64,000 nucleotides of DNA from Anaerocolumna sp047777345 (GTDB lineage: Bacteria > Bacillota > Clostridia > Lachnospirales > Lachnospiraceae), in NCBI GenBank assembly GCA_047777345.1, contig JBKEEJ010000008.1, forward strand, positions 82,366 through 146,365, given 5' to 3'. Positions 8,904 through 17,223 of this stretch are shown here, one piece after another; the stretch's first letter is position 1, and each line of letters opens with the position of its first letter. Both the position numbers and the translations under genes were made by a program. The notes below the pieces were generated by a model. It saw only the letters and a list, made by a program, of their open reading frames with translations, was not told where the DNA came from and did no database searches.

Positions 8904-9395
8904 TATTGTTTGAGCATAAAAAACAGAAGAGAAAAAATATTTGGGGACAGCGTTAATTTTCAGCAAAGAACTAAATTTAATAAATATAGGAAAGAATATG
9001 GAATGTTAGATTAATTCACTTTACATTCCCATTATAAAAATGGGGCCCAATTGGGTTTGTGAATTGAAAGACAGCGAAGAAAATCATATTGAATTGACGG
9101 CTCCGGTTAAACCATTACAAGGAAAATAAACCGGCCTTCTGGTATAAATAGAAGCAAAAACTCCATCTGAAACCATAACTGGAATACATTGACAATTAAA
9201 ATACGGATGCTATAATGGTAATGAAAATTATCTGTTTTCACCGGATAAATAAGAGGCAGTAAATGAAATTTTTATTTGGAATAATGGAATCATTTACTAC
9301 AGATAATGATAATAGATTGGTAAATGTTATTCATTTGGCAGTATTCATGTGAAAGTATAAGTTCTATGCTTTATATTAATCATAAAGGAGTCATT
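8904..9395 (+). other. Intergenic region holding decayed coding fragments
   Basis: About 490 bases. A short open run ending at about 9129 (HIELTAPVKPLQGK, then TAA) looks like the end of a lost gene. A 29-codon frame at 9263-9352 with an AGAGG site could be a leader peptide of the downstream dioxygenase but is not convincing. The promoter at 9189-9216 is listed separately. Confidence 0.35.
9189..9216 (+). promoter_or_regulatory. Sigma-A promoter for the dioxygenase gene
   Basis: Consensus TTGACA (9189-9194) and consensus TATAAT (9211-9216), 16 bp apart. This is one of the best matches in the window. It leaves an untranslated leader of about 170 bases. Confidence 0.8.
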
Positions 9396-10166
9396 ATGAA
9401 ACGTATGCCGGTTTTATTCATAGGGCATGGTTCTCCTATGAATGCTATAGAAGAAAATTCATATGTAAGAGAGTGGAAAGCTCTTCATAATAAGCTTCCG
9501 CGCCCGAAAGCCATTCTGTCTGTGTCTGCTCATTGGTTTACGGACGGTACTAGAGTTTCGGATTCCGAAGCACCCGAGACAATATATGATATGTATGGTT
9601 TTCCGGAAGAACTGTACAAAGTGGTATACCCTGCCAAAGGGGCTCCTTATGCAGCACATGAAACTAAAAATCTTATTAGCAGACCGGTAACCATAGATAA
9701 TTCCTGGGGGTATGACCACGGAACCTGGTCAGTTCTTCGAAGAATTTATCCGGAAGCAGATGTGCCGGTATTTCAGTTAAGTGTGGATCGAAATGCTTCT
9801 GTAAATGATTATTATAAGATAGGACAAGAATTAAAAAGTCTTAGGAACCAGGGGGTTTTAATATTTGGAAGCGGTAATGTTGTCCATAACCTTACAAGGC
9901 TTAACTGGGATTATAAAGGAGGCTATTCCTGGGCTGAGGAGTTTGATTCATATATTAAGGAAAATATTATTAAAGGTAATATCGATAATGTGATAAACTA
10001 TCATAATGCCGGAACTTCGGCAACTTATGCTTTTATTTATCTTGATCATTATGCGCCGCTATTATATGTATTAGGTGCCGCGGATACATACCGGAAAGTA
10101 ACGGTGTTTAATGATTCTTGTATGTTAGGCTCCTTATCCATGACCTGTTATCTATTGGAAGATTAG
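9396..10166 (+). CDS. ygiD: Class III extradiol dioxygenase, DODA/YgiD family
   Basis: A 256-aa cytoplasmic metal-dependent dioxygenase related to 4,5-DOPA extradiol dioxygenase. Metal-site and family motifs are visible: FIGHGSPMNAIEEN at the start, SVSAHWF, NSWGYDHGTWSVL and FGSGNVVHNL. Length (about 260) is normal. The ATG at 9396 follows AAAGGAG by 7 bases; 24 further open codons upstream lack a ribosome site. The physiological substrate in anaerobes is unclear, since the reaction uses O2, so function may differ from plant DODA. It is a single gene with its own promoter and terminator. Confidence 0.85.
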   Translation: MKRMPVLFIGHGSPMNAIEENSYVREWKALHNKLPRPKAILSVSAHWFTDGTRVSDSEAPETIYDMYGFPEELYKVVYPAKGAPYAAHETKNLISRPVTIDNSWGYDHGTWSVLRRIYPEADVPVFQLSVDRNASVNDYYKIGQELKSLRNQGVLIFGSGNVVHNLTRLNWDYKGGYSWAEEFDSYIKENIIKGNIDNVINYHNAGTSATYAFIYLDHYAPLLYVLGAADTYRKVTVFNDSCMLGSLSMTCYLLED

Positions 10167-10232
10167 ATATGAAATGACTGCGAATGTGAAGCAATTAAGA
10201 AAATCCATTAAGATAAATATAAATTAATTATC

Positions 10233-10275
10233 AAAAAGGGCAACTTGTGTAAAAAGAGCAAGTTGCTTTTTATTT
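10233..10275 (+). terminator. Intrinsic terminator after ygiD
   Basis: AAAAAGGGCAACTTG pairs with CAAGTTGCTTTTT, giving a strong stem with a U tract that belongs partly to the stem. Confidence 0.85.
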
Positions 10276-10456
10276 TGGCATCCAGGTGGCAGTGTTGTAT
10301 TATTTTAACAGTAGATATATTTTAGCAGCGGATAAATGTAAAGAAAAGCTAAAAATATGTCGAATAAAGTAAATAGCAAGTTAAAATATACCAAAAACTG
10401 ATAAAATAGCGGCAGATATTATGACTGTTTATGAATCATGATTTGAGGGAGTCGTT

Positions 10457-11506
10457 ATGTGCAAGACCAGTAAGCTAATATATGATTGCAAGCCGGGAGA
10501 AATATTGGCAGAAGATATTATGAACAGCAGAAATATTTTGCTTGTTGTAAAAAACACAGTTTTAAACGAATTTATCAAAGAAAAGCTGATTGAACTTGGC
10601 ATAAGAAAAGTCCAGGTATATGAGCAAAGGGAAGTAAGCCAACCTGAATCAAAATATTCGGAATATGAGTTAATGCGAAAAAATTATAGCCATCTTTTAA
10701 GTACAGTTAAGTATATTTTGCAAAAATTATCATCCAATTCCTTACATTACAAGGAAGTAGAATTGTTAACCGATGCCATTTTAAAATTCATTCATGAACC
10801 TATTAATATAATCCAATATTTGAATCAGGTCAAAGATAATAGTGAATATACTTACCAGCATAGTGTAAATGTTGCTTTTTATGCCATGTTAACGTCCAGG
10901 TGGCTGAAGTTAACAAATAAAGATATAAGAAATGTTATACAAGCTGCCTTGCTGCATGATATCGGAAAGTTAGAAACCCCGCCTGAAATACTGAATAAAA
11001 ATGGAAGCCTTACGGATGAGGAGTATGAAATAATTAAGAAACATCCGGAATCAGGCTATCGAATGTTAAAAGATAATCCGACTATAAATAACAGTGTTAA
11101 AGAAACAATTTTGCAGCATCATGAAAGAATTGACGGTTCCGGATACCCATATCAGTTAAAGGGTGACCAGATTAACTTATATGCAAGGATAATTGCTATA
11201 TGTGATGTTTTTGATGCTATGACACAAGACCGGGTTTATAAAGAAAAGGTATCCCCCTTTGATACATTTAAAATGTTTCTTTCCAGAGGGCTTACTTCCT
11301 TTGATATACATACTATGCATGTGTTTATCACCAATATTTCGCCTTATTATATTGGGGCATGGGTAAGGTTAAGTGATGGTAAAGAAGGACAAATCGTTTA
11401 TATTCCTCCTCAAAACATATTATATCCGGTAGTTGGAACCGGGACGGAATATATTGATTTAGGTAAAAATACTGATTTAAAGATTGTGGAAATTATACAA
11501 ATGTAA
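10457..11506 (+). CDS. HD-GYP domain cyclic-di-GMP phosphodiesterase
   Basis: A 349-aa protein with an N-terminal domain of about 1-100 (no membrane segment or receiver domain seen) and an HD-GYP domain at about 120-300. Metal ligands include LLHDIGK (His167-Asp168) and HHERIDGSGYP (221-231), the GYP signature. Known members hydrolyse c-di-GMP to GMP. The N-terminus looks like the accessory domain that often precedes HD-GYP in clostridia. It may influence surface structures such as the Tad-like system 20 kb away, but nothing in the sequence links them. GAGGGAG precedes the ATG by 8 bases. Confidence 0.88.
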   Translation: MCKTSKLIYDCKPGEILAEDIMNSRNILLVVKNTVLNEFIKEKLIELGIRKVQVYEQREVSQPESKYSEYELMRKNYSHLLSTVKYILQKLSSNSLHYKEVELLTDAILKFIHEPINIIQYLNQVKDNSEYTYQHSVNVAFYAMLTSRWLKLTNKDIRNVIQAALLHDIGKLETPPEILNKNGSLTDEEYEIIKKHPESGYRMLKDNPTINNSVKETILQHHERIDGSGYPYQLKGDQINLYARIIAICDVFDAMTQDRVYKEKVSPFDTFKMFLSRGLTSFDIHTMHVFITNISPYYIGAWVRLSDGKEGQIVYIPPQNILYPVVGTGTEYIDLGKNTDLKIVEIIQM

Positions 11507-11739
11507 ATTTAACGTTTTTTTAAGCAAAGGTGTTATGTATTTTCATATTCATATTGTGGAAAATATAAAAACACCGGGTAAGTATTTAGGCTGCGGGTAG
11601 ATGAGTGACCAGACGTACCAAAAGGAAATCTAACTCAAATTGAAAAGGTGACGAACAGATACGAAGCAGATTAAAAGAGACAGAATTATGAACTAGATAA
11701 TACTTTGCAGCATATGCTGTCATTAACAAAAAGTAACGG

Positions 11740-12426
11740 GTGAAACATTTGCCAGCATATAACCTGATTGTGAAAGAAAATATTCTGAAAGAAGAATTGT
11801 CTTACAAGAACCATGTAATTTTAACGTATACCATAAAATATCCTGAAATTATCTCAGATTATTTTAGGGGCTTTTTAAACAGATTAAATTTATACTATAA
11901 ATTCCAGGCTGAGTCATATCAAAAAACGCGGATTGCCAAATTATATCGGTTAGCTGTGGAGAATTTTGAATACTCCGTTGCCAATGGCTTTCCTGTTCAT
12001 ACCTATGAAGTTATTATAGAATATACGGTTACTGATAATACAAATTGTACCCTAAGCCTTTATTTTGACCGTTATGAATATACGGGCGGTGCTCATGGAA
12101 TCACTTTCCGCAATTCGGATACATGGGATTTAGTAAGGGGAAAACGAATGGGTCTTGAGGAATTTTTCCCAGAGAATAAGGACTTTATAAAATTTGTTCA
12201 GAATGAAATTATCCGGCAGATTGAAGTTAACATAGAAAATGATGAAAATATTTATTTTGATGATTATGCCGATTTAGTCAAAGAAAATTTTAATGTGAAA
12301 AACTTTTTTATAACCGATTCCGGTGTTGTGGTATATTTTCAGCTGTATGAAATAGCACCTTATGCCAGCGGAATACAAACCTTTTTAATTCCATATTCAG
12401 AAAATTTGATAATACCGGAATGTTAA
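11740..12426 (+). CDS. DUF3298/DUF4163-like protein (RsiV/PdaC-related)
   Basis: A 228-aa soluble protein. The GGAHG core (EYTGGAHGITFRNSDTWDL, about 118-136) and the ending VYFQLYEIAPYASGIQTFLIPY are hallmarks of DUF3298 proteins, a fold shared with RsiV and PdaC extracellular domains. No signal peptide or membrane helix is visible, unlike many relatives. The start is uncertain: GTG at 11740 or TTG at 11749, the latter with GGGTG 6 bases upstream. Function unknown; lysozyme binding as in RsiV is not implied. Confidence 0.75.
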   Translation: MKHLPAYNLIVKENILKEELSYKNHVILTYTIKYPEIISDYFRGFLNRLNLYYKFQAESYQKTRIAKLYRLAVENFEYSVANGFPVHTYEVIIEYTVTDNTNCTLSLYFDRYEYTGGAHGITFRNSDTWDLVRGKRMGLEEFFPENKDFIKFVQNEIIRQIEVNIENDENIYFDDYADLVKENFNVKNFFITDSGVVVYFQLYEIAPYASGIQTFLIPYSENLIIPEC

Positions 12427-12460
12427 TGAAGTTATTGAATTTTGAAAATTATATTTGCAA

Positions 12461-12506
12461 AAGCCTGCTGTAATATCTTATGAAAGATAAAAATAACAGC
12501 AGGCTT
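12461..12506. terminator. Bidirectional terminator between convergent genes
   Basis: AAGCCTGCTGT (12461-12471) pairs with ACAGCAGGCTT (12496-12506). T/A-rich flanks on both sides let it serve the DUF3298 gene and the small minus-strand gene at 12527. Confidence 0.8.
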
Positions 12507-12526
12507 ATTTGATCTTTGCAGTAAAT

Positions 12527-12778
12527 TTATCTGAATTCTTCGTTTTCCATGTGATAAAGGTAACGCTCCAATTCTTCCTTTGACTGAAAATCTTTCACAT
12601 TCTTTATTATTTCCGCTTTCTTAGAATCTTCCAGGTTATCGAAATAATTTCTGACATTTTCATTTTCATTAATCAGATTATTTAAAGCTGGCGGATAATC
12701 GTTTCTTGGAGTGGGAATGCCGATGGGAAGAGTTGTTAGCGTATAGGGAAAGGAATTTATTCCGTTAGTGTTATTCAT
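12527..12778 (-). CDS. Small conserved-type hypothetical protein, 83 aa
   Basis: An 83-aa acidic protein with a Pro/Thr/Asn-rich N-terminal third and an amphipathic helical C-terminal half (DNLEDSKKAEIIKNVKDFQSK). An excellent AAAGGAGG lies 7 bases before the ATG, and the stop is 20 bp from a terminator, so it is very likely expressed. No transmembrane segment, cysteine pair or family motif that I recognise. Function unknown. Confidence 0.7.
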   Translation of the reverse strand: MNNTNGINSFPYTLTTLPIGIPTPRNDYPPALNNLINENENVRNYFDNLEDSKKAEIIKNVKDFQSKEELERYLYHMENEEFR

Positions 12779-13096
12779 AGTAACCTCCTTTTGTCAGGCG
12801 TTCCAGTTATTCCCGGATATTTGACTTTGGAACGGATAAAGCAAGCCATATTATATACTTCCTATAGATAATGTTATAGTATCTCTGAAACAGGAAATTA
12901 TGCTAGAAAATATTACAAATTTTCCTATCCTGTTGTTGTATTCGGAACTGAGTTACGTTATAATAAGAAGAAAAATGTTTTAAATGCTGGAATGATTTTA
13001 GATTTTAATTTAAGTAAATTTTCTGAAAAAAAGGCCTGTCTTACGGTAATTAAGATATTTTTTCAGTATGCGGTATAATCTTTAAGGAGGATAACT
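12779..13096. other. Divergent intergenic region
   Basis: About 320 AT-rich bases between the small minus-strand gene and the Nudix gene. TTGACT near 12821 and TATAGT near 12870 are promoter-like, but I could not assign a convincing pair to either gene. No RNA structure stands out. Confidence 0.4.
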
Positions 13097-13492
13097 ATGG
13101 AAAAATACAGAATTATGGTGAAAGGTATTGTACAATACCAGGATAAGTATTTAATTGTGAAAAAATGGTATGATGACCGTATTTTAGATCCCTACCAGTG
13201 GGAATTTATCGATGGCAAACTGGAATTTGGTGAGGAACCGGAAAAGGGAGTTCTTCGGCTTATCTATGAAACTACCGGATTGACGGCATATGTTAACCGT
13301 ATTTTATATACGTGGTCATTTATGATGGGTGACGTATGGAATATTGGTATTAGCTTTTTGTGTTTAAGTACCAGTGACGAAGTAATGCTTTGTGAAGAAT
13401 TAAATGATTTTAAATGGGTAACCAGAGAGGAATTTGGCAATTATATTAGCAATAAAGCTGTTTTGGCTGATATTGAAAAAGCAGAATTATAA
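13097..13492 (+). CDS. Nudix-fold protein with degenerate Nudix box
   Basis: A 131-aa protein of MutT-like length. The box region fits GX5E (Gly40, Glu46) and Arg54, but where REUXEE is expected it reads RLIYET (54-59): the first and third metal-binding glutamates are Leu55 and Thr59, and only Glu58 remains. Activity as a normal nucleoside-diphosphate hydrolase is therefore doubtful; it may be a ligand-binding relative. The rest of the fold (WEFIDGKLEFGEEPEKG, FKWVTREEF) is well kept, so it is not a pseudogene. AAGGAGG precedes the ATG. A hairpin separates it from pyrC. Confidence 0.8.
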   Translation: MEKYRIMVKGIVQYQDKYLIVKKWYDDRILDPYQWEFIDGKLEFGEEPEKGVLRLIYETTGLTAYVNRILYTWSFMMGDVWNIGISFLCLSTSDEVMLCEELNDFKWVTREEFGNYISNKAVLADIEKAEL

Positions 13493-13494
13493 TA

Positions 13495-13548
13495 CATACT
13501 GGATAATTTCACAAATGAGAATTGTAAATTGTGAGATTATCCAGTATG
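13495..13548 (+). terminator. Long hairpin between Nudix gene and pyrC
   Basis: CATACTGGATAAT (13495-13507) pairs perfectly with ATTATCCAGTATG (13536-13548); inside, CACAA pairs with TTGTG. A T run occurs only 14 bases later (about 13562). It may be a terminator for the Nudix gene or a leader element of pyrC. I see no PyrR-type binding consensus. Confidence 0.55.
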
Positions 13549-13598
13549 CATATAAAAGGGCTTTTTTGTGTAAACAGGTGAGGAGAGGAGAGCTTATT

Positions 13599-14876
13599 TT
13601 GGCATTGTTAATTAAAAATGGCTATGTATTGGATCCCGGTACCGGGACAGAAGGCATAATGGATGTTTACATTGAAGATGGTATAATTCAGGAAATAAAA
13701 GCAAATTTGAATGGATCTGCAAGGGAGATAATCGATGCAACCGGACTATATGTTATGCCTGGGTTTATTGATTTGCATACACACCTTAGGGAACCTGGTT
13801 TTGAATACAAGGAAACCATTGAAACCGGTTCGGAAGCAGCAGCCAGAGGAGGATTTACAACCATATGCGCCATGCCCAATACCAATCCTGTCATTGACAA
13901 CAGGAAAATGGTTGAAGCTATTGTGGAAAAAGCCAAAAAGGAAGCCATTGTTCATGTACTGCCCATAGGTGCGGTAACAAAAGGGCAAAAAGGCCAGGAA
14001 CTGGCGGATATTAAAGACATGGCAAAGGCAGGCGCCGTGGCAATCAGCGAAGATGGCAAATCGGTTATGAATGCAGCCTTGTACCGGCAGGGAATGATAC
14101 AGGCAAGGGAAGCCGGAATTCCGGTATTTGCCCATTGCGAGGACAAAGACCTGGCAGGGCAGGGGGTTCTGAATGAAGGGGAAAAATCGAGAGAATTGGG
14201 GCTACCCGGTATCTGCAATGCAGTGGAAGATATTATTGTGGCAAGGGATATACTTTTGGCTAAGGATACACAAGTAAAGCTTCACTTATGCCATTGCTCC
14301 ACCAGGGACAGTGTTACCTTTATTAAACTGGCAAAGGAAAAGGGGCTTACAGTTACGGGAGAAGTTTGTCCTCATCATTTTACCTTGGCAGATGAGGATA
14401 TAAAAAAAGTTGATGCCAACTATAAAATGAATCCGCCTTTAAGAAGCAGAGAAGATATACTGGTTCTGAAAGAAGGATTAAAGAATAATACTATAGATGT
14501 GATTGCGACGGACCATGCTCCTCACAGCAAAGAAGAAAAGGAAAAGTCCATAAGGGAGGCACCTTTTGGTATTGTGGGATTAGAAACCGCCTTTGCCCTT
14601 ACTATGACGGAACTGGTTTTAAAAAATTGGATGACACCCATGCAGATGGTTGAAAAGTTAAGCTTAAATCCGGCAAAAATTCTTGGTATTGACAAAGGCA
14701 TACTGGTTCCGGGAAAGGCGGCAGATATAACAATTGCCGATCCAAAGGAAGAATACAGAATTAATATGGAAGAGTTTGCGTCAAGGGGTAAAAATACGCC
14801 TTTTCATGGGAAATTAGTAACCGGCAGGATAAAATATACTATTGTAGACGGAAAGGTAGTTTATAGGCATAAATAG
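13599..14876 (+). CDS. pyrC: Dihydroorotase
   Basis: A 425-aa zinc amidohydrolase catalysing cyclisation of carbamoyl-aspartate to dihydroorotate, step 3 of pyrimidine synthesis. Motifs: metal-binding DLHTHLREPG, ISEDGKS, AHCED, LHLCHCST and the catalytic ATDHAPHS. The length matches type I bacterial PyrC only if translation starts at the TTG at 13599, which has AGGAGAGGAG 7-8 bases upstream; a longer open frame back to 13434 overlaps the Nudix gene and is discarded. The next gene is pyrF, 94 bp downstream. Confidence 0.93.
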   Translation: MALLIKNGYVLDPGTGTEGIMDVYIEDGIIQEIKANLNGSAREIIDATGLYVMPGFIDLHTHLREPGFEYKETIETGSEAAARGGFTTICAMPNTNPVIDNRKMVEAIVEKAKKEAIVHVLPIGAVTKGQKGQELADIKDMAKAGAVAISEDGKSVMNAALYRQGMIQAREAGIPVFAHCEDKDLAGQGVLNEGEKSRELGLPGICNAVEDIIVARDILLAKDTQVKLHLCHCSTRDSVTFIKLAKEKGLTVTGEVCPHHFTLADEDIKKVDANYKMNPPLRSREDILVLKEGLKNNTIDVIATDHAPHSKEEKEKSIREAPFGIVGLETAFALTMTELVLKNWMTPMQMVEKLSLNPAKILGIDKGILVPGKAADITIADPKEEYRINMEEFASRGKNTPFHGKLVTGRIKYTIVDGKVVYRHK

Positions 14877-14970
14877 AGGAAAATTCTGTCTTTAGCATGT
14901 TTTTATGGAAAAGTAAAGTATATAACAACAATTTACCATTTAATGATAACACTATCAGGGGAGGATGTTT

Positions 14971-15894
14971 ATGATTAACAAACTTATTAAAAAAATTGAA
15001 CAGTGCAATGCACCAATTGTGGTGGGGCTGGATCCTATGCTGTCCTATATTCCGGACCATATAAAAGAAAAGGCTTACAAGGAAAAAGGGGAAACTCTGG
15101 CCGGTGCGGCAGAAGCTGTCTGGCAGTTTAATAAAGCCATAATTGACGCTGTTTATGATTTAGTACCTGCGGTAAAGCCCCAGATAGCCATGTACGAACA
15201 ATTTGGTTTGGAAGGCATTACGGTTTTTAAAAAGACAATCGATTACTGCAAGAAAAAAGATTTAATAGTAATCGGCGATATAAAAAGAGGAGATATTGGT
15301 TCTACTTCAGCAGCCTATGCGGTAGGACATCTGGGAAAAGTGCAAGTGGGAAGTAACTTTTTCTATGGCTTTGACGAAGATTTTGTTACGGTTAATCCAT
15401 ATATGGGGTCTGACAGCGTAGACCCATTTATAGAGGTATGCAAGGAAGAAAAGAAGGGGTTGTTTATTCTTGTGAAAACTTCCAATCCTTCAAGTGGCGA
15501 TTTTCAGGACCGGCTGGTTAACGGGCGCCCCTTATATGAACTGGTGGGAGAGAAAGTAGCCCAGTGGGGAGAAAAATTAATGGGGGACAGTTACAGCTAT
15601 ATCGGTGCGGTAGTGGGAGCCACATATCCTGAAACAGGCCGTATTTTAAGAAAAATTATGCCAAAAGCCTATATACTTGTGCCTGGATATGGAGCCCAGG
15701 GCGGAAAAGCCAAAGATTTAGTCCATTATTTTAATAAGGACGGATTAGGGGCTGTTGTAAATTCATCCCGGGGCATAATTGCCGCATATAAGCAGGCTTC
15801 CTATGAAAAGTACGGACCGGCTTGCTTTGCCGATGCCTCCAGACAGGCAGTTATTGATATGAAAAATGATATATTAAAAGCTCTGGCAGAATAA
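14971..15894 (+). CDS. pyrF: Orotidine-5'-phosphate decarboxylase (long type)
   Basis: A 307-aa decarboxylase converting OMP to UMP. The active-site DIKRGDIGSTSAAYA segment identifies the long, type-2 PyrF group common in clostridia and actinobacteria, longer than the roughly 230-aa E. coli type. The ATG at 14971 follows GGGGAGG by 7 bases and is preferred over the ATG at 14965. It forms an operon with pyrC; the remaining pyrK-pyrD-pyrE lie 12 kb downstream on the same strand. Confidence 0.93.
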   Translation: MINKLIKKIEQCNAPIVVGLDPMLSYIPDHIKEKAYKEKGETLAGAAEAVWQFNKAIIDAVYDLVPAVKPQIAMYEQFGLEGITVFKKTIDYCKKKDLIVIGDIKRGDIGSTSAAYAVGHLGKVQVGSNFFYGFDEDFVTVNPYMGSDSVDPFIEVCKEEKKGLFILVKTSNPSSGDFQDRLVNGRPLYELVGEKVAQWGEKLMGDSYSYIGAVVGATYPETGRILRKIMPKAYILVPGYGAQGGKAKDLVHYFNKDGLGAVVNSSRGIIAAYKQASYEKYGPACFADASRQAVIDMKNDILKALAE

Positions 15895-15983
15895 ATATAA
15901 AGGCCTAAGCTGAATAAAAAAGGTTTTCGGTTGGTTTTTGTAATATTAATAATTTTTTGATAGATGTGACAGATGATAAAAAA

Positions 15984-16020
15984 AGTTGTGACAGCGTAGA
16001 AACTGTCACAACTAAATTTT
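15984..16020. terminator. Bidirectional terminator between pyrF and patB
   Basis: AGTTGTGACAG (15984-15994) pairs exactly with CTGTCACAACT (16003-16013), followed by AAATTTTTA on one side and preceded by an A run on the other. Confidence 0.85.
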
Positions 16021-16027
16021 TATTGTA

Positions 16028-17212
16028 TTATTTATCTCTAAGTTCATCCACCGCACCCTTTAGCTGGTATAAGGCGCGGGATAAGGTTTCCCTGGGACAG
16101 GCAATATTAACTCGTTGAAAACCTTTGCCTTCCGGACCGAACATGGTTCCTCCATCCAGCCAGAGCTTTGCCTTTTTTACGATGAAATCTTCCAGCTCTT
16201 CCTCTGACAGTCCCAGATTATTAAAATCAAGCCAAATAAGGTAAGTTCCTTCCGGTTCAACCAGTTTTACTTCCGGAATATATTTTTCCAGGAATTCTTT
16301 CGTATATTGTAAATTCTGATAGAGATATTCCTTTAATTCATTAAGCCAGTCTTCGCCATACCGGTAAGCAGCCTGGCAGGCAATAAGGCCCATGGTATTT
16401 AACTGACTGTAGCCTGATTTTGCAATTTCTGCCTTAAATAAAGCTTTAAGTTTTGGATTGCCAATAAAAATATTGGACACCTGAAGCCCTGCCAGATTAA
16501 AAGTTTTGCTTGGAGCGGTACAGGTAATTGTCCTTTCGAAAAATTCCGGTTTCAGGCTGGCAAACACAGTATGTTTATGACCTGGGTAAATAAAATCCCC
16601 ATGGATTTCGTCGGAAACAATGAGCACATTGTGTTTTACGCAAATATCTCCCAATTGAATCAGTTCGTCTTTGCTCCAGACTCTTCCCACAGGATTATGG
16701 GGATTGCATAAAATAAATAATTTAACATGATTTTTTACTATTTTTTCTTCGAAATCCATATAATCCATACGATATTTCCCGTCCTGATAAACCAGAGGAT
16801 TATTAATAAGTACCCGTTCATTGGTTTTAATAACTTCAGAAAAAGGGTAATAAACCGGTCTTTGAATCAGTACGGCATCATTTTTTTTCGTAAAGGCACG
16901 GACAGCCATGGCAATAGCAAAGACTACACCTGGCGTTTTTACAAGCCATTTACGGTCAATATCCCATTGGTAGTGGGATTTAAACCAGCTTTTTAAAACC
17001 TGAAAATAATCGTCTTTTACTTCCGTATAGCCAAAAATGCCATGACGGCTGGCTTTTACCAGGGCTTCGATTACTTCCGGTACGGTGGGAAAATCCATAT
17101 CGGCAACCCATAAGGGTAAAACATCAGGATCCATCCCTCTTTCCACTGCAAAATCATATTTTATGGAATTGGTATTTTTCCGGTCGGTGATTATATTAAA
17201 ATCGTACTTCAT
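16028..17212 (-). CDS. patB: MalY/PatB-type PLP C-S lyase (cystathionine beta-lyase)
   Basis: A 394-aa fold-type I aminotransferase-like enzyme. Features: LWVADMDFPTVPEV near the start, NPHNPVGRVW, DEIHGDF (PLP-binding Asp) and TAPSKTFNLAGLQ with the PLP lysine, all typical of MalY/PatB enzymes that cleave cystathionine or cysteine to release homocysteine or sulfide, ammonia and pyruvate. It lies 11 bp downstream of the cystathionine gamma-lyase-like gene on the same strand, so both form a sulfur-amino-acid operon. GGAGG precedes the ATG by 6 bases. Confidence 0.85.
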   Translation of the reverse strand: MKYDFNIITDRKNTNSIKYDFAVERGMDPDVLPLWVADMDFPTVPEVIEALVKASRHGIFGYTEVKDDYFQVLKSWFKSHYQWDIDRKWLVKTPGVVFAIAMAVRAFTKKNDAVLIQRPVYYPFSEVIKTNERVLINNPLVYQDGKYRMDYMDFEEKIVKNHVKLFILCNPHNPVGRVWSKDELIQLGDICVKHNVLIVSDEIHGDFIYPGHKHTVFASLKPEFFERTITCTAPSKTFNLAGLQVSNIFIGNPKLKALFKAEIAKSGYSQLNTMGLIACQAAYRYGEDWLNELKEYLYQNLQYTKEFLEKYIPEVKLVEPEGTYLIWLDFNNLGLSEEELEDFIVKKAKLWLDGGTMFGPEGKGFQRVNIACPRETLSRALYQLKGAVDELRDK

Positions 17213-17223
17213 TGGTACCTCCG

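Noticed and set aside
9263..9352. 29-codon leader peptide before the dioxygenase gene
   Set aside because: The ribosome site is weak and the composition is not protein-like; kept only as a note in the intergenic entry.
10276..10456. Cyclic-di-GMP riboswitch before the HD-GYP gene
   Set aside because: No GEMM-type core was found; the region is plain AT-rich DNA.
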